A DNA stretch of 64,000 nucleotides from Cenococcum geophilum 1.58. Taxonomy: Eukaryota > Ascomycota > Dothideomycetes > Gloniales > Gloniaceae. Position 1 is the first letter of the stretch, and every line of letters begins with the position of its first letter. Location of the stretch: NCBI GenBank assembly GCA_001692895.1, contig KV748207.1, positions 1,054,001 to 1,118,000 on the forward strand, given 5' to 3'. Shown here piece by piece: positions 13,885 through 24,580 of the stretch. Made by a program: the position numbers and the translations under genes. The notes below the pieces were generated by a model. It was given only the letters and a program-made list of their open reading frames with translations. It did no database searches and was not told the origin of the DNA.

Positions 13885-16800
13885 CTTATCTCGTAGAATT
13901 ATAGATCTATAGTAGTTGTTATAGTTCCGTATATAGCGGTTAATATCTATAACTATTTTAGGCTAGTAGTAGCGGTTGCTAATAATCTTATAGGTCTTAT
14001 TTTTTCTAGGGTAGGCTGTAGAGACCTAGGTATAAGCTTTGGCAATAAGCTAGGTCTATAAGTTCTATTTTTTAATTACTACTAGCCGTTCCTAGTGCTT
14101 AAGTAGTTTATTTTTAAGGGACTATAGGCTAGTAACGTTCTTTACTTTTTATTAGTACTCCTATAAAGAGGGGTTTGTTTAGTTAGCCTATAGTAGTTTA
14201 TTAATAAGGTTAAGTTTAAAGGAGTTAATAGGATATATCTTGGCGCCTAAGGAGTCTGTGCTTAGTTCTGCCCGTATTTAGGGGTTAAGGTATTTTAGTT
14301 ATAGTAGCGTCTGGGTCCGTAATAAGATCTTTATAGCCGTCTAGTTATTTAGGTCTTGCTTATACCTTATAAGAGCGTTTATATGGTTTATAGCGCCTAG
14401 TCTATATATAATTAAGAAGTTAAATTAAGATAGGGTATCCGCCTAGCGTACTTACTGGGCTGTAAGGGCCTTAGTTATTATAAAGTATTTTAGGGCCTTA
14501 TAATCTAAAACTACCTTAATCGGCTTAGGGGTCCCTCTAGCTATATATACTAGTGCTAAAAGCTAGAGATAATAGCTAGCATTTCTTTATTATAAATATA
14601 GTAGTTTAGCTTAGTATTTATTATAGTTTTTAAATAGTATATAATAGGGTACTACTCTCCATCTGGTTGCTTTTAGGAAAAAATACTAGCTATTACGCCG
14701 TTTAAGGCATTAGTTTCTAGTATTAAGGGCCGTTTTAGGTTAAAATAGATAAGTAGGGGAGCCGATACTAGCCGTTTCTTAAGCTTATTAAAGGCTTGCC
14801 TATATATAGCGTTAAAGTAAAAGGGCTGGTCTTTTTTAGTAAGACAGTTAAGAGGCTAGGTAATCCTGCTATAGTTCTTAATAAAGTATTAGTAAAAGTT
14901 ATAAAAATCTAAAAATAATTATACCCCCTTTACGGTCCATGGGGGTGCCTACTAGTTAATTACAGCCGTCTTTTCTAGGTTAGTTTTAATTCCGTTTATA
15001 CTAATAATAAAACCTAAGTACTTTATACACTTAACACTAAACTCTAACTTCTTAATATTAACCTAGAGGCTAGTTTTACGAAGCCGTTATAGGATTTTAT
15101 AGACGTGCTCCTTATGTTTTAGCTTATTCTTAGAGTAGATTATAATATTATCTAAATAGGCCGCATAGAAGTTATTAAGGTAATTAAAGAGTATATTATT
15201 TATATACCGCTAGTATATAGCTAGTCTATTAGTTAGTTTAAAAGGGAGTACCTTATATTTATACGTTCCGTAATAGGTCTAAAATATAGTAAAATCTTTA
15301 GACCTAGAGTTTATCCTAATTTAGTAAAAGGCCTAGTAGATATTAAGCTTTATAAAGACCTTAACTCTACTTATTTAGGCTAGAGTCTTATTAAGTAGGG
15401 GTAGTAAATAGCGGTCCTTACGGGTTATATTATTTAGCTTATAATAGTTAATATAGAAGCGGAGTCCTCTATTTAGCTTTTTAATAAAAAGAATAGGTAA
15501 GGTAAAAGGGGCTTAGCTAGGCTTAATAAAGCCCTTATTTAGGTTATTAATAAGATACTACTTTATAGCCTATAATTTGGTAATAAACTGCTTATAGAGG
15601 GGGCTAAAGCTAAGGGTGTTTTCCTTACCCTGCTTAATCTTAATCTTATAGTTATACGGTTAGTAAGGTAGAAGTATATTAAACGCTACTTTAGAGAATA
15701 TATTCTTGAATTTCTGGTATTAATAGGGTAGCTTTTATTCTACTAGTTCCTTATTTATAAGCTTACTTTTTTATCCGCTAAGCTCGCTTTTCTTTTCCTT
15801 AATTATTTAATTAATTTTATATAAGCTTGTTATAAAGGCGACGGTATTAAGCTAAACTAAGTTCTGGTAGAATCCTACAGCACTAATATAGCAGATATTA
15901 ACTAGTAGGAGGTCTGCTAGTTTCCTTATAGCCGTTTTCTAAACCGCATTTTACGGTTTAGGGTTTATAATCTTTCTTAGCTCCTATTCTATCTTCTATA
16001 GGTTATCCCTCTAATCTATTAGTTTAGTATAATATCTAACGTCCCTTACTATTCTTTATAGCTATATAGGGCCTAAGCTCTCTATAGGGGGCTTTTTTAG
16101 GTTACTACTAACTTCCTAGGTCTTTAATGTGGGTGGCGTAATATAGGTAGTCTAGGGGCGACGTAGTATACAGATCCGTTGCAAATTAAGCTATATATCT
16201 TTCTTAAAGGCCTAGTCCCTATATATAGCATCGGCCTAGTAAATAGTATTAATCTAGGGCCGTATAAGGTTTTTCTATTATAATGCTAATTTCTTTTATA
16301 AAGGAAGGGGTTAGGGATAGGGTTTTAGGCTAGATAAGCCGTTTACTCTATATATTAAGCTATAAGCCTAAATAGGCTAGCTATTTTCGCCTTAAGATTA
16401 TATTTTAGCTACCTAGGTCTGTAATAAGGAAGGGGATATTATACTACCTTCGTCTGTTAATATGGAGGTAAATCCGCAAGATAGTTATAATAGGTGGCCC
16501 TATTTATCTATTATACCCACAAATAGAAATTAGTTTAGGTAGTTCTTTAATAGGTATATTTAGAAAGTTAGCTAGCTTTACGGCATACTAGGTGTCTATT
16601 AAGGTAAAGGTATTTACTTTAGAGTTAGCTAAAGTAGAGGTTAAAATTTAGTATCTATTGCGGAATAAAGTATAAGGGATAGTATAGCTTCTTTTACTAA
16701 CTAGCTAACCTAGATTAATATCTAATATCTTAATCCCTTTTAACCCTAAAGAGAAGTCTTCCTCTAGGGTTTCTCTTTTTCTAACTCCGCGCTATTTTCC

Positions 16801-18019
16801 TAGATTAATAGAACCTTATCTACTTTTACGTTTATTAGGTAATCCTTTATATAGTAACCTTTCTAACTATAAGAGAAGTAAGCTCCTTAATTACTAAGGG
16901 CCTATATATAGGGGTTGCTATATATAGGCCGAGTATTCGCTAGACCTATAGTAGGACTAGCCATATAGCTAGCTATTAAATTAGTAGTAGGCTATACGGG
17001 TGGTGCTATAGGGGTTGCTAATTGTGCTAGGGTATTATAGGCTGTTTTTATATTGCTTATAGTCTAATTTAAAGGGTTTCTAGTTTTATACTATTTAGCA
17101 CATACCTTAATTTAGTGAAGGCCTTAGTTAATAGCCAAGCACTAGTCCGTAAGTTCCTTTAGCGTCTATATAGTAGTAAAAACTAGTAGTACGGCTCGCT
17201 ATAGGTCTAGGGTAAGCTTATTAAATAGGTCTAGCATTAAATTTTCTTAAGGAATTTAAGCTTAGCTAGCTAAGTATAAAAAGCAGGTCTAAAAGGCCGA
17301 GAAGGTCTCTGTCGTTTTTATATTTAGGCTTTTATAATTAAGTCAGGCGTTTTATACTTTAAAGGGGTCCTTAAAAATAGAAGATAGGTAAATAATTATC
17401 TCTTTTTTAGAGAGAAAGGGGTCTACTAAGTCCTATACATACCGCGGATGTAAGTACGTCTATATATCCCCGCCGGTACGGCTAAAGACGTAGGCTATTT
17501 TAGCCTAAGTAGTAGGGAAGTAGTCTATATTAACTTTAAGCTTATTTTATAATTAAAGCTTTCAATTATTAAATATAGGGTTAGTTCCGTCTATAAGCAA
17601 TAGGGGGTTTATAACCTTTATAGACCGCAACAATGCTAATGCTATATATTAGGCTAGAGCCTTAAGGACTATAGTAAGTCTTTAGGTGTCTAATAATTCC
17701 TTATTAGGTGTAAGGGGTTCTCTAGCTTTAAGCAGCTCTTAAAGTTATTTAATTTTAGCATTAGCTACTCTAAGCTCTACCTAGGAATTTAAGTTAATTA
17801 CTGTTTTACTATTAGAGGTATTTAAGGGTCCTATAGCTGCTTTACCGGCTATTATATTTCTTAGCATTATAGTACAGTTATTAGGGTAACTTTTAGTAGG
17901 ATTCTATAGGGGTTCTAGTCTATGCGTATTTTATAGGTCTTATTCTTCTTTTTTATTCTTCTGGTTTTAGTAATATTCTTTAGGTCTAATTCTATATTCT
18001 ATTCTAGTTTATAGTCCAT
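13885..18019 (-). pseudogene. Gypsy element C, proximal part (gag to integrase zinc finger), minus strand
   Basis: RIP-degraded gag-pol read on the minus strand. A probable gag Met is at 18019 (MDYKLE-, then an RxxRxKKKNK basic stretch). RT spans about 15700-15100 with a YLDN tract near 15140. The RNase H start (PLLIYFNLKRPLILETNA) is near 14700-14770. The integrase H2C2 zinc-finger region (ISNRYY-PKIV.DINRYIRNYNNYYRS) is at 13890-14000. The reading stops where element A begins and resumes at 5411. The 5' LTR should lie right of 18060 but was not delimited. Confidence 0.75.
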
Positions 18020-19082
18020 AGATATATTTAAGTTCCTTTTTAGAAAAAAAGGGTAGTTAAGCTTTAGATAATATTAGCAACTTAATTAATTAAGGTATAA
18101 GTACGGCAAGAGGGACGCGCAAGCCTATATAATTGGTAGTTTATAAATAAGGATCTAAAGCTAGACAAAGAAAAGGAGACAGAGGGTAGCGCCGCTTAAC
18201 GTTATATATAATCATCTGGTTACGTAACGGCAATTATCTAAAACTATATAAAACTGTCTGCGACTGTTTACAACTGTCCGCTATAATTTACCAATATCCA
18301 CCAATATCTATTAGCCATAATCTACCAGTTTCCACTAGCGCCGTAACAATACTTATCTTTTATATTAATTTAGGTTTAAGAATTATATATTATTTTATAA
18401 GCGTATATTGCTTAGCGGCCTCTTCTATAAAGAGATATAGGTTATTTTAACTTTTATTAAATATTAGAAGATTAGGGAGCTTTTTAGATTTTATAATAAG
18501 TTAAGCTACTATTACTAGTTTACGGTTATTTTAATTATATCCCTAAGCGGTATTAATATTAAAGTCTTTAATATAAGCGCTTTAATATTATAGAGTTTTT
18601 TACGGATTACTTTAATTAATTACTAATATTAGCCTTCTAGTATAGCCTATTACTAGGCTAAAGTATCTATAAAAAACTATTATATTATGGCTAACTATTC
18701 CCTAACTAGGACTATAATACTCGTAGTTAACGCGGGAGATTTAAGTTTGTTTACTATTTTAATAGTAGTTAAATTAATATAATGTAATATAAGGGTGTGA
18801 AGAGGCTTTAGAGTAGATTTAAAGGAATAGTATAAACCCTATCTAAATCTAAGAATATAGCTCTTATTAAAAATAAGACGTTATATAAAGAAGAGAGAGG
18901 AATATTATTGTTAATTCTTAATTAACGTCTAATACGGTCCTAATTAAGGTCTTATAGACTAATTCCGCGAGGTAAGGTATAAAAAACCTCTTAGGGAGAC
19001 GTAAGAGATAATACAGTATATACCTACAAGTTAGCACCTATACTATATTAACGGGAGGAAAAATACCATTAGGTTACTACTC
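18020..19082. other. AT-rich repeat-derived DNA, no gene
   Basis: Strongly AT-biased with stops in all frames. It probably includes the 5' leader/LTR of Gypsy C (an inverted GTTACG/CGTAAC pair lies around 18220-18347) and an unidentified older relic. No domain could be read. Confidence 0.5.
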
Positions 19083-19084
19083 TA

Positions 19085-19245
19085 AGACTCCTATCCCTTG
19101 CAACGTTGGGTCCTACTAGAGGTGGTCCGTGCGTGAATACTAGAATCAGAGCTACATAACTCCAAGATTCTTACGATTTGATTGGCTAGAGATTATTGAT
19201 AAGAATAGGGTATATTTCAACGTTGTAAGGGATAAGGGAGTGTCC
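19085..19245. mobile_element. MITE-like element, TA-flanked, about 160 bp
   Basis: Terminal inverted repeats: TATCCCTTGCAACGTTG at 19092-19108 and the reverse complement of TATCCCTTACAACGTTG ending at 19234. Similarity extends outward (GACTCC versus GACACTCCC) to TA dinucleotides at 19083-19084 and 19246-19247. The interior is non-coding. The TA flanks and short length suggest a Tc1/mariner-type MITE. The single mismatch inside the core TIR is G/A, so RIP-like. Confidence 0.5.
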
Positions 19246-19247
19246 TA

Positions 19248-20817
19248 ATCGCCTATCTTACCCTGTCTATTACTTATACCATACTTCTACTTAAATTAAG
19301 AATATCGTAAAATTAATATTATCCTACCCTTGCTCCCATTTAAATGCCCTATATATATATACACGTCTACGGTCTTTCTACTTGTAGTATAATTTCTACC
19401 CTAAAGGAATAGCGGGATAAATATAAGAACTAGGTATCTTTTCCTAGGGCCCTAACCTAGGTCCCCTATATATCCCTAGCTAAAAATATAGAGGAAGACA
19501 GAATACCGCGCGGTAAGTCTAGGCTATTAGGTAGGATAGGGAATAAGAGGCTTATTATAGACTTCCCGGGGCGTATACGGTTCGCGTAGTTACCGTGCCG
19601 TATAGGTGCCGTATAAATAATTATATACCGTATGGGAGGAAGGGAGGACGCCGAATATAGATGCCGTGACTCAAGTCGTAGTTTCGATGTATAGACGTAA
19701 TAACCGTTTTTGAAGCTTCCGTTAGGGCTCATCCTCCCAGCGAAAAAATTCTCCACGCCACCACCACGTCGCAGCGCCAGCTGTACACACATCTCTGCAT
19801 TTTGCTCTGGTAGTCTATTAACACGATCCTAATGGAACGCCAATGTAACTGCCGGGTTCCCGGGCTCCACCGCGTGGAGGTGCAGAGGCCGATTTTTGTG
19901 GAGCCCAGAGAAAGGAATATAGGAATCTTATAATTAAGTAGTTAGGGGTCTTAGCTAAGGGCAAAGGAGCTAAAGTTAAGGCCTTAAAGGGTATTAGGTA
20001 GAAAGGCCAAGGCCGGTATATTAAGTAGCACATAGAGGGAGAGGATTAATTTGGTTTGATCAAGCGTAGATTGCTTCAAAAGCGGTGGATTGGGTTAAGT
20101 GGCCGAGCTCTAGGGGCCCGAGTTTATATAAACTGTAGGCCAGATAACGAAAGAAGCGCGATGATGGCCCTCAATAACAATTGACCTCTGAGTTGGGGCA
20201 ACGCAATTCCCAATGCACACGAATCCATGCATTTGAGCTACATATAAGAGCTTTAAGTAAGCTGGAAAAGCTCACCAAGGGAAAAGCTCTACTGAAGGAA
20301 TCGACAAAATATAGCCAGCATTGGTCCAGTGCGTCCAACAGAAAAATGTCTCAAATCCAAGCGTCGTGAGAGCCGTCCAGCGCCGTCAAAAGGTACGCAT
20401 CAGCTCGCGAACTAGTGTATGCAGTTTATGTAATCCCATAGCGTTGTCAGATTGTCGTGACTGAGGAACTCGGTTAAGGCAGGCAAATTCAAGTAGTCTG
20501 ACGTGCGGGTGTTTGAGAAAGACAGCTTTAAAGTTCTGTTTATTATCTTTTCCTTCGCAGGTTGAAAGAGGCCCATTCTCTCCAGTCCTTCCTTCCCCCC
20601 CGTATCATCACATTCGTTAATCTCCCAATAAAACCCAATCCCACCGAGAATCCGGTCAATCGCCCTCGCGCCTTGCTGAATCGCTTCCATACTTCATCGT
20701 CACAACAGCAGTCAACAGCAAAGCCGACCACCCAAGCTCAAGAGTCCGTGTGACAGTCATGAATAACGCACGGGCGGCGTTCCACGTCCTTGTCCCTTTC
20801 CAGGGAATATTCACGCA
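19248..20817. other. Intergenic transition from AT-rich block to gene island
   Basis: Up to about 19.8 kb the sequence is still AT-rich. From about 20.05 kb the composition becomes balanced. Short open frames (minus strand 19466-19792 and 20412-20690, both with ATG) show no recognisable motif and no splice context, so they are not called. The end of the stretch is presumably the 3' UTR of the PAS gene. Confidence 0.4.
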
Positions 20818-22500
20818 TCACGAGTACCGCGGCACGCCGGCGCTGCCACTCGAGCTGGATCCGGCCCCCAGGCCCGGGTCGCCGAAGGGATCGCGTCCGC
20901 TCGGCGAGAACTGGTTGACGCTGCCGGAGCCCGACACGTGGCTCGACGGTGCCGCCGAATGGTAGTCGCCGAGCTCAGGTTGCCAGATGGGGAAGCCATC
21001 GAGTGGCTGGCTCTCCCCGATCGGCTTGCCGCGAGAGTAGTCGGCAAGGCTGCCGTTGATGCCGGTGAGGGCCCATGCGAAGACGGCGACGTCGCGGATA
21101 CTGTTCATGAAGTCGACCTGCGACGGGCCGGCCTGGGCGTGGCCTTGTTGCGGACCGCCGTAGCCCGCAGGCATGGCGGGATGCACGGCACCCAGAGGAA
21201 AGGGCGGAGGTTGAGGCAATGGTGGGAGGAACATAGGCTCTGGAGCCCAGGGTGCCGCGAATGTCCCGTTGCGGTATTGTGGTTGCGCGACGGGAATCTG
21301 AGGCTGCGCTGTTGGTGGGATCATCGGACGCGCCCGGCGGAGACAAACCACGAGTCCGTCCGAGGTGCACGAAACCACTGCTTCGAGTTCGATGGGCTCG
21401 TTATGGTCTGATGCTGCGGATTCTGGGGACGACGTCGACGAGTGCGGGTTGCTGGCGTTCCCTAAAACACCCTCGTGCGAGTCCGAGGGATTGATGCTGT
21501 CGCCCCAGTTTGTTCGCGATGCAGAGAGGCCTTCGTCACTACCGACATCAATACTGTTAGAAGGATTGCCATGGGAATTCGGTTCATCAGATGATGTTCC
21601 CGACAGGCCTCTTAGGTCAATTCCACCCTCGTCTTCATCATCGTCAGATATGACGTCGGTCATGGTCTCGTCCTCACTCTCCGATGTGTTAGTATCGGTG
21701 TCGGACGTGTCGTCTTGCCGCGGATCGCGAAAAAAGAAGCGGAGATAGGCAATGGAATCATTACCCTTGGCCGTCTCCAGGCATCTGACGGCATCTTCCA
21801 AGCAGTTCTCTTGAATACAGTAATAGAAGCTTCGGCCTTTCATGACCTCGCCAGAGATGCCAATAATCTGTTCAATGCCATTTGTGGCGTACATAACAGT
21901 CAAGGTCCGGGTAAATCGATTAAGGAAAAGCGCGGCACGAGGCTCGTGGGTCTGTTCCTGCGGGCCGAGGGTGAATTTGCTGGACAGGTGAGATAGCATA
22001 TGGTATCGAGGGTCCTTCGGAGAGGAAGAGAACAAGCGCCGCACCATTGGCGCCTCGACAGCCCTCTCTGTGGCCAAGATTAATGAGTGAAGTAGAAACG
22101 GGACGGGATTTGCATACTTTGGCTGCTCATTCCACGTCGATAGACGCTGGTGCAGCACACCATCACGTCGTAGACGACCGAGAAGCAACACTCGCAACCA
22201 ATCCACTGGCCTTGGCGGTTCTTGATTTGGCAATAGGCGAGGACAGCAGCTTTGTCGAGCTTCACACCTCGACTGTGGAGCTGCCTCGCGAGAGGAATCT
22301 CATCGGGGTGGAAAAACTCCCAGCAAGACCTGTTGACGACTTCGTCAGGAGTGTGTCCGAGAATGTCCACAACAGAGTCGGAGCAATAGAGGATTCGTGC
22401 ATCGTGGGTGAGGTCTGCAGTCGCGCGAATCAGCAACCTTTCTGATATCTCGCTAACCGAGTGCTAACTAACCGTGAATTGTGATGAAGGTGGTGTCCAT
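20818..22500 (-). CDS. PAS-domain protein, 524 aa, three exons
   Basis: Exons on the minus strand: 22500-22473, 22414-22118 and 22067-20818; introns are 58 bp (22415-22472) and 50 bp (22068-22117), both GT...CAG and phase-consistent. The ATG at 22500 gives MDTTFITIHDLT..., a start typical of a fungal PAS family. PAS region 1 (about residues 10-110) includes SDSVVDILGHTPDEVV and CWEFFHPDEIPLAR. A second PAS-like segment (about 150-240) includes FTRTLTVMYATNGIEQIIG and NDSIAYLRFFFRDPR. An acidic Ser/Asp/Glu-rich linker and a Pro/Gln-rich tail follow, then a conserved-looking FAWALTGINGSLADYSRGKP. PAS domains usually sense ligands or mediate protein contacts; no DNA-binding or kinase domain is visible, so the role is unknown. 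It is divergent from the EED gene across about 2 kb. Confidence 0.85.
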
Positions 22501-24580
22501 TTTTTCTAAAGTGTACCCGTCGAGCTGGTTGGGCTGGTCGAGGTGTGGCGTACGGGACGAATTCCGCGAAAGACTTCAAAGACTTCAAAGGCTTCCAGGC
22601 TTCCAGGCTTCACTCCAGACACTTCACGACTCCAGGCTTCACGACGCCAGGCTTCACAACTCCAGAGCTGCTGTTGTCCAGAGGTCGAATCTAATAATTC
22701 GCGCAGGACCAGCGGTGTGAAAAAAGGGACAGATGTGTCCGGTTGATGTATCTATAAAGGTACCACGAGGGATCGATCATGTAGTGGTCGTGTTCTACAG
22801 TCGCGGTATGCTGTATGCACCGTCCGTTCGCAAAGTGTCAGGATAAGGTTGTTGGTGTGACGGGAGACAGCGTAGTACTGGTGGAGGGTTGGACCCGTTT
22901 CCACAGTTGAGTTGGTCAAGGGGACTCGGGGTCACTGCCTGGCCGCCGTCGGAGGTCGGAACTGTCGAGACATACATAGTCGGATTTCAAGTGTTATACA
23001 GGTTATGAGGATCTGAGCAGGGATTGGACGGGAAACTGTGATAACTAGATTATCTCGACGAGGCGTCCATAGACGTATGAAAATTGAGAAATTGGCGTGG
23101 CCTCGTTGGTCGCTAGAGTTTGGGTTGCAATGCCTGTCAGATGGATGCGCATTGCAGGCCGAGTCCTTGCTCCTCGGACGAGTCCATGGGTGGTGGGCGA
23201 ATGGGATGGCGGGGTGCCTGTGGAGTGCTTGCCCTACTCTAGAACGCAAACGGGCAGAAGTTGCCGGGGGGAATTTGGGGGGGGGAACTTGAAGGGGATT
23301 TGGGGAGGGCGCAGGGTGCAGCAAGGCGTGCGACAGTTCTGCAAAGTGCCAATTGAGCAATTGAGCGGAAGAGAGCTCTAGGCCGGCTCATGGCGTGCAG
23401 TTCATACTGGTGCGTGATGAGGCAGGGCGAGAACTCGCTTCTACCAAGCCGCCAAACCAGGAATTTGGGGGACTTTGGAGCAGCTTCACTGACGGCGAGC
23501 AAGCCCGCCCGCACGCGCTTAAAATATATCTTGGCGCAGATCATAATGCAGCCGTTGCGCCTTGTCAACGCCTCAGTGTCAGCTCACATGGTGGACAAGA
23601 TGGCCGTCGCAGGTGCCCATTGCCGTTCTAGCCTGACGGCTTCGCGCGGCACGGCTGCGGAAGTCGTGCCAGGTAGTCCAGCGTGCCAGTAGTCCAACGT
23701 GCCAGTAGTCCAACGTGCCACAAAGCCCAAAAGCGTGGGAGACAGAGCCAAACGCCTGGGGTTTGCCGGTGAGCCCAGCAGCCGGCTAGTGGCATACTGT
23801 AGTCTTTCTTCGCTCTAACCCAGCACTTTCCGCTCACGTGTACCTAAGATAACTACGTAGAGAGTCTAGCCCCGACAGGTGGTATCAAGACGCCAGGGAA
23901 CAAACCGTAAGCAGAAGTAAATAAATGAAACGCCTCTAGCTCGTACAAGCAGTGAAGCCAACGCTCTGGCCACAGGCTGTCGTAATTCGGACGTCGGAAG
24001 AGCGCTGGGTTGTGGTGGGTTGCGGTGAGTTGCGCCCGGTTGCGGCCGGTTTAGGTAGCTGGTGTGTACCGCAAGTCGCAGTGACATGCAAAGTTGAATC
24101 GCCGATGAGACGAGAATGATCGACAGATCCGCCTCCAGCATTTCGGCGCTAACCCCCAAAATCGCCTCGGCGAACGTCCACAATAGCCAAAGCCAACAAC
24201 CACCCGGAGCCTATCGTGCCCAACACACACACACAGACACGCAAAACAACCTGCCCGCTACCAAGTAAACAGGATAATTCTCAATTCCCAATTGGACATG
24301 CTTTGACCCATCCGTTGTGGCTTGGGGCGAACATTGCTTCCTCTTACACTTTTCGCCACCCTCGCTCTGCACAACCCCCTCCCCCCAAAGATACTGGTTA
24401 TACTCCCAAAGTGCCCTCTTCTCCGCCCCGCCACTGCAATTCGCTCGTATTCGTCTGCAATATTGGCCAGGTGCAGGCTTTTCCACCTCACCATCCTCTT
24501 CAAGACCCAACTGGCTTTCTGCACCCTGCATTAGTGACCACACATCTGCAAAAGGCCCAAGCAGACGGCGCTATAACGAG
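22501..24580. other. Long intergenic region between PAS gene and EED gene
   Basis: About 2.1 kb with no convincing gene. Open frames on both strands lack motifs and splice signals. It holds short direct repeats: CTTCAAAG/CTTCCAGG/CTTCACGA-like units at about 22567-22665, and a 15-bp unit (GTAGTCCAACGTGCC) in three tandem copies at about 23675-23718. It is probably the shared upstream region of two divergent genes. Confidence 0.5.

Noticed and set aside
20938..21748. Several plus-strand frames of 80-157 codons
   Set aside because: Shadows of the last PAS-protein exon, caused by its GC-rich coding sequence.
22932..24183. Overlapping frames of 100-142 codons on both strands between the PAS and EED genes
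   Set aside because: No motifs, no splice-consistent exon chain, low-complexity Pro/Ser/Arg content.
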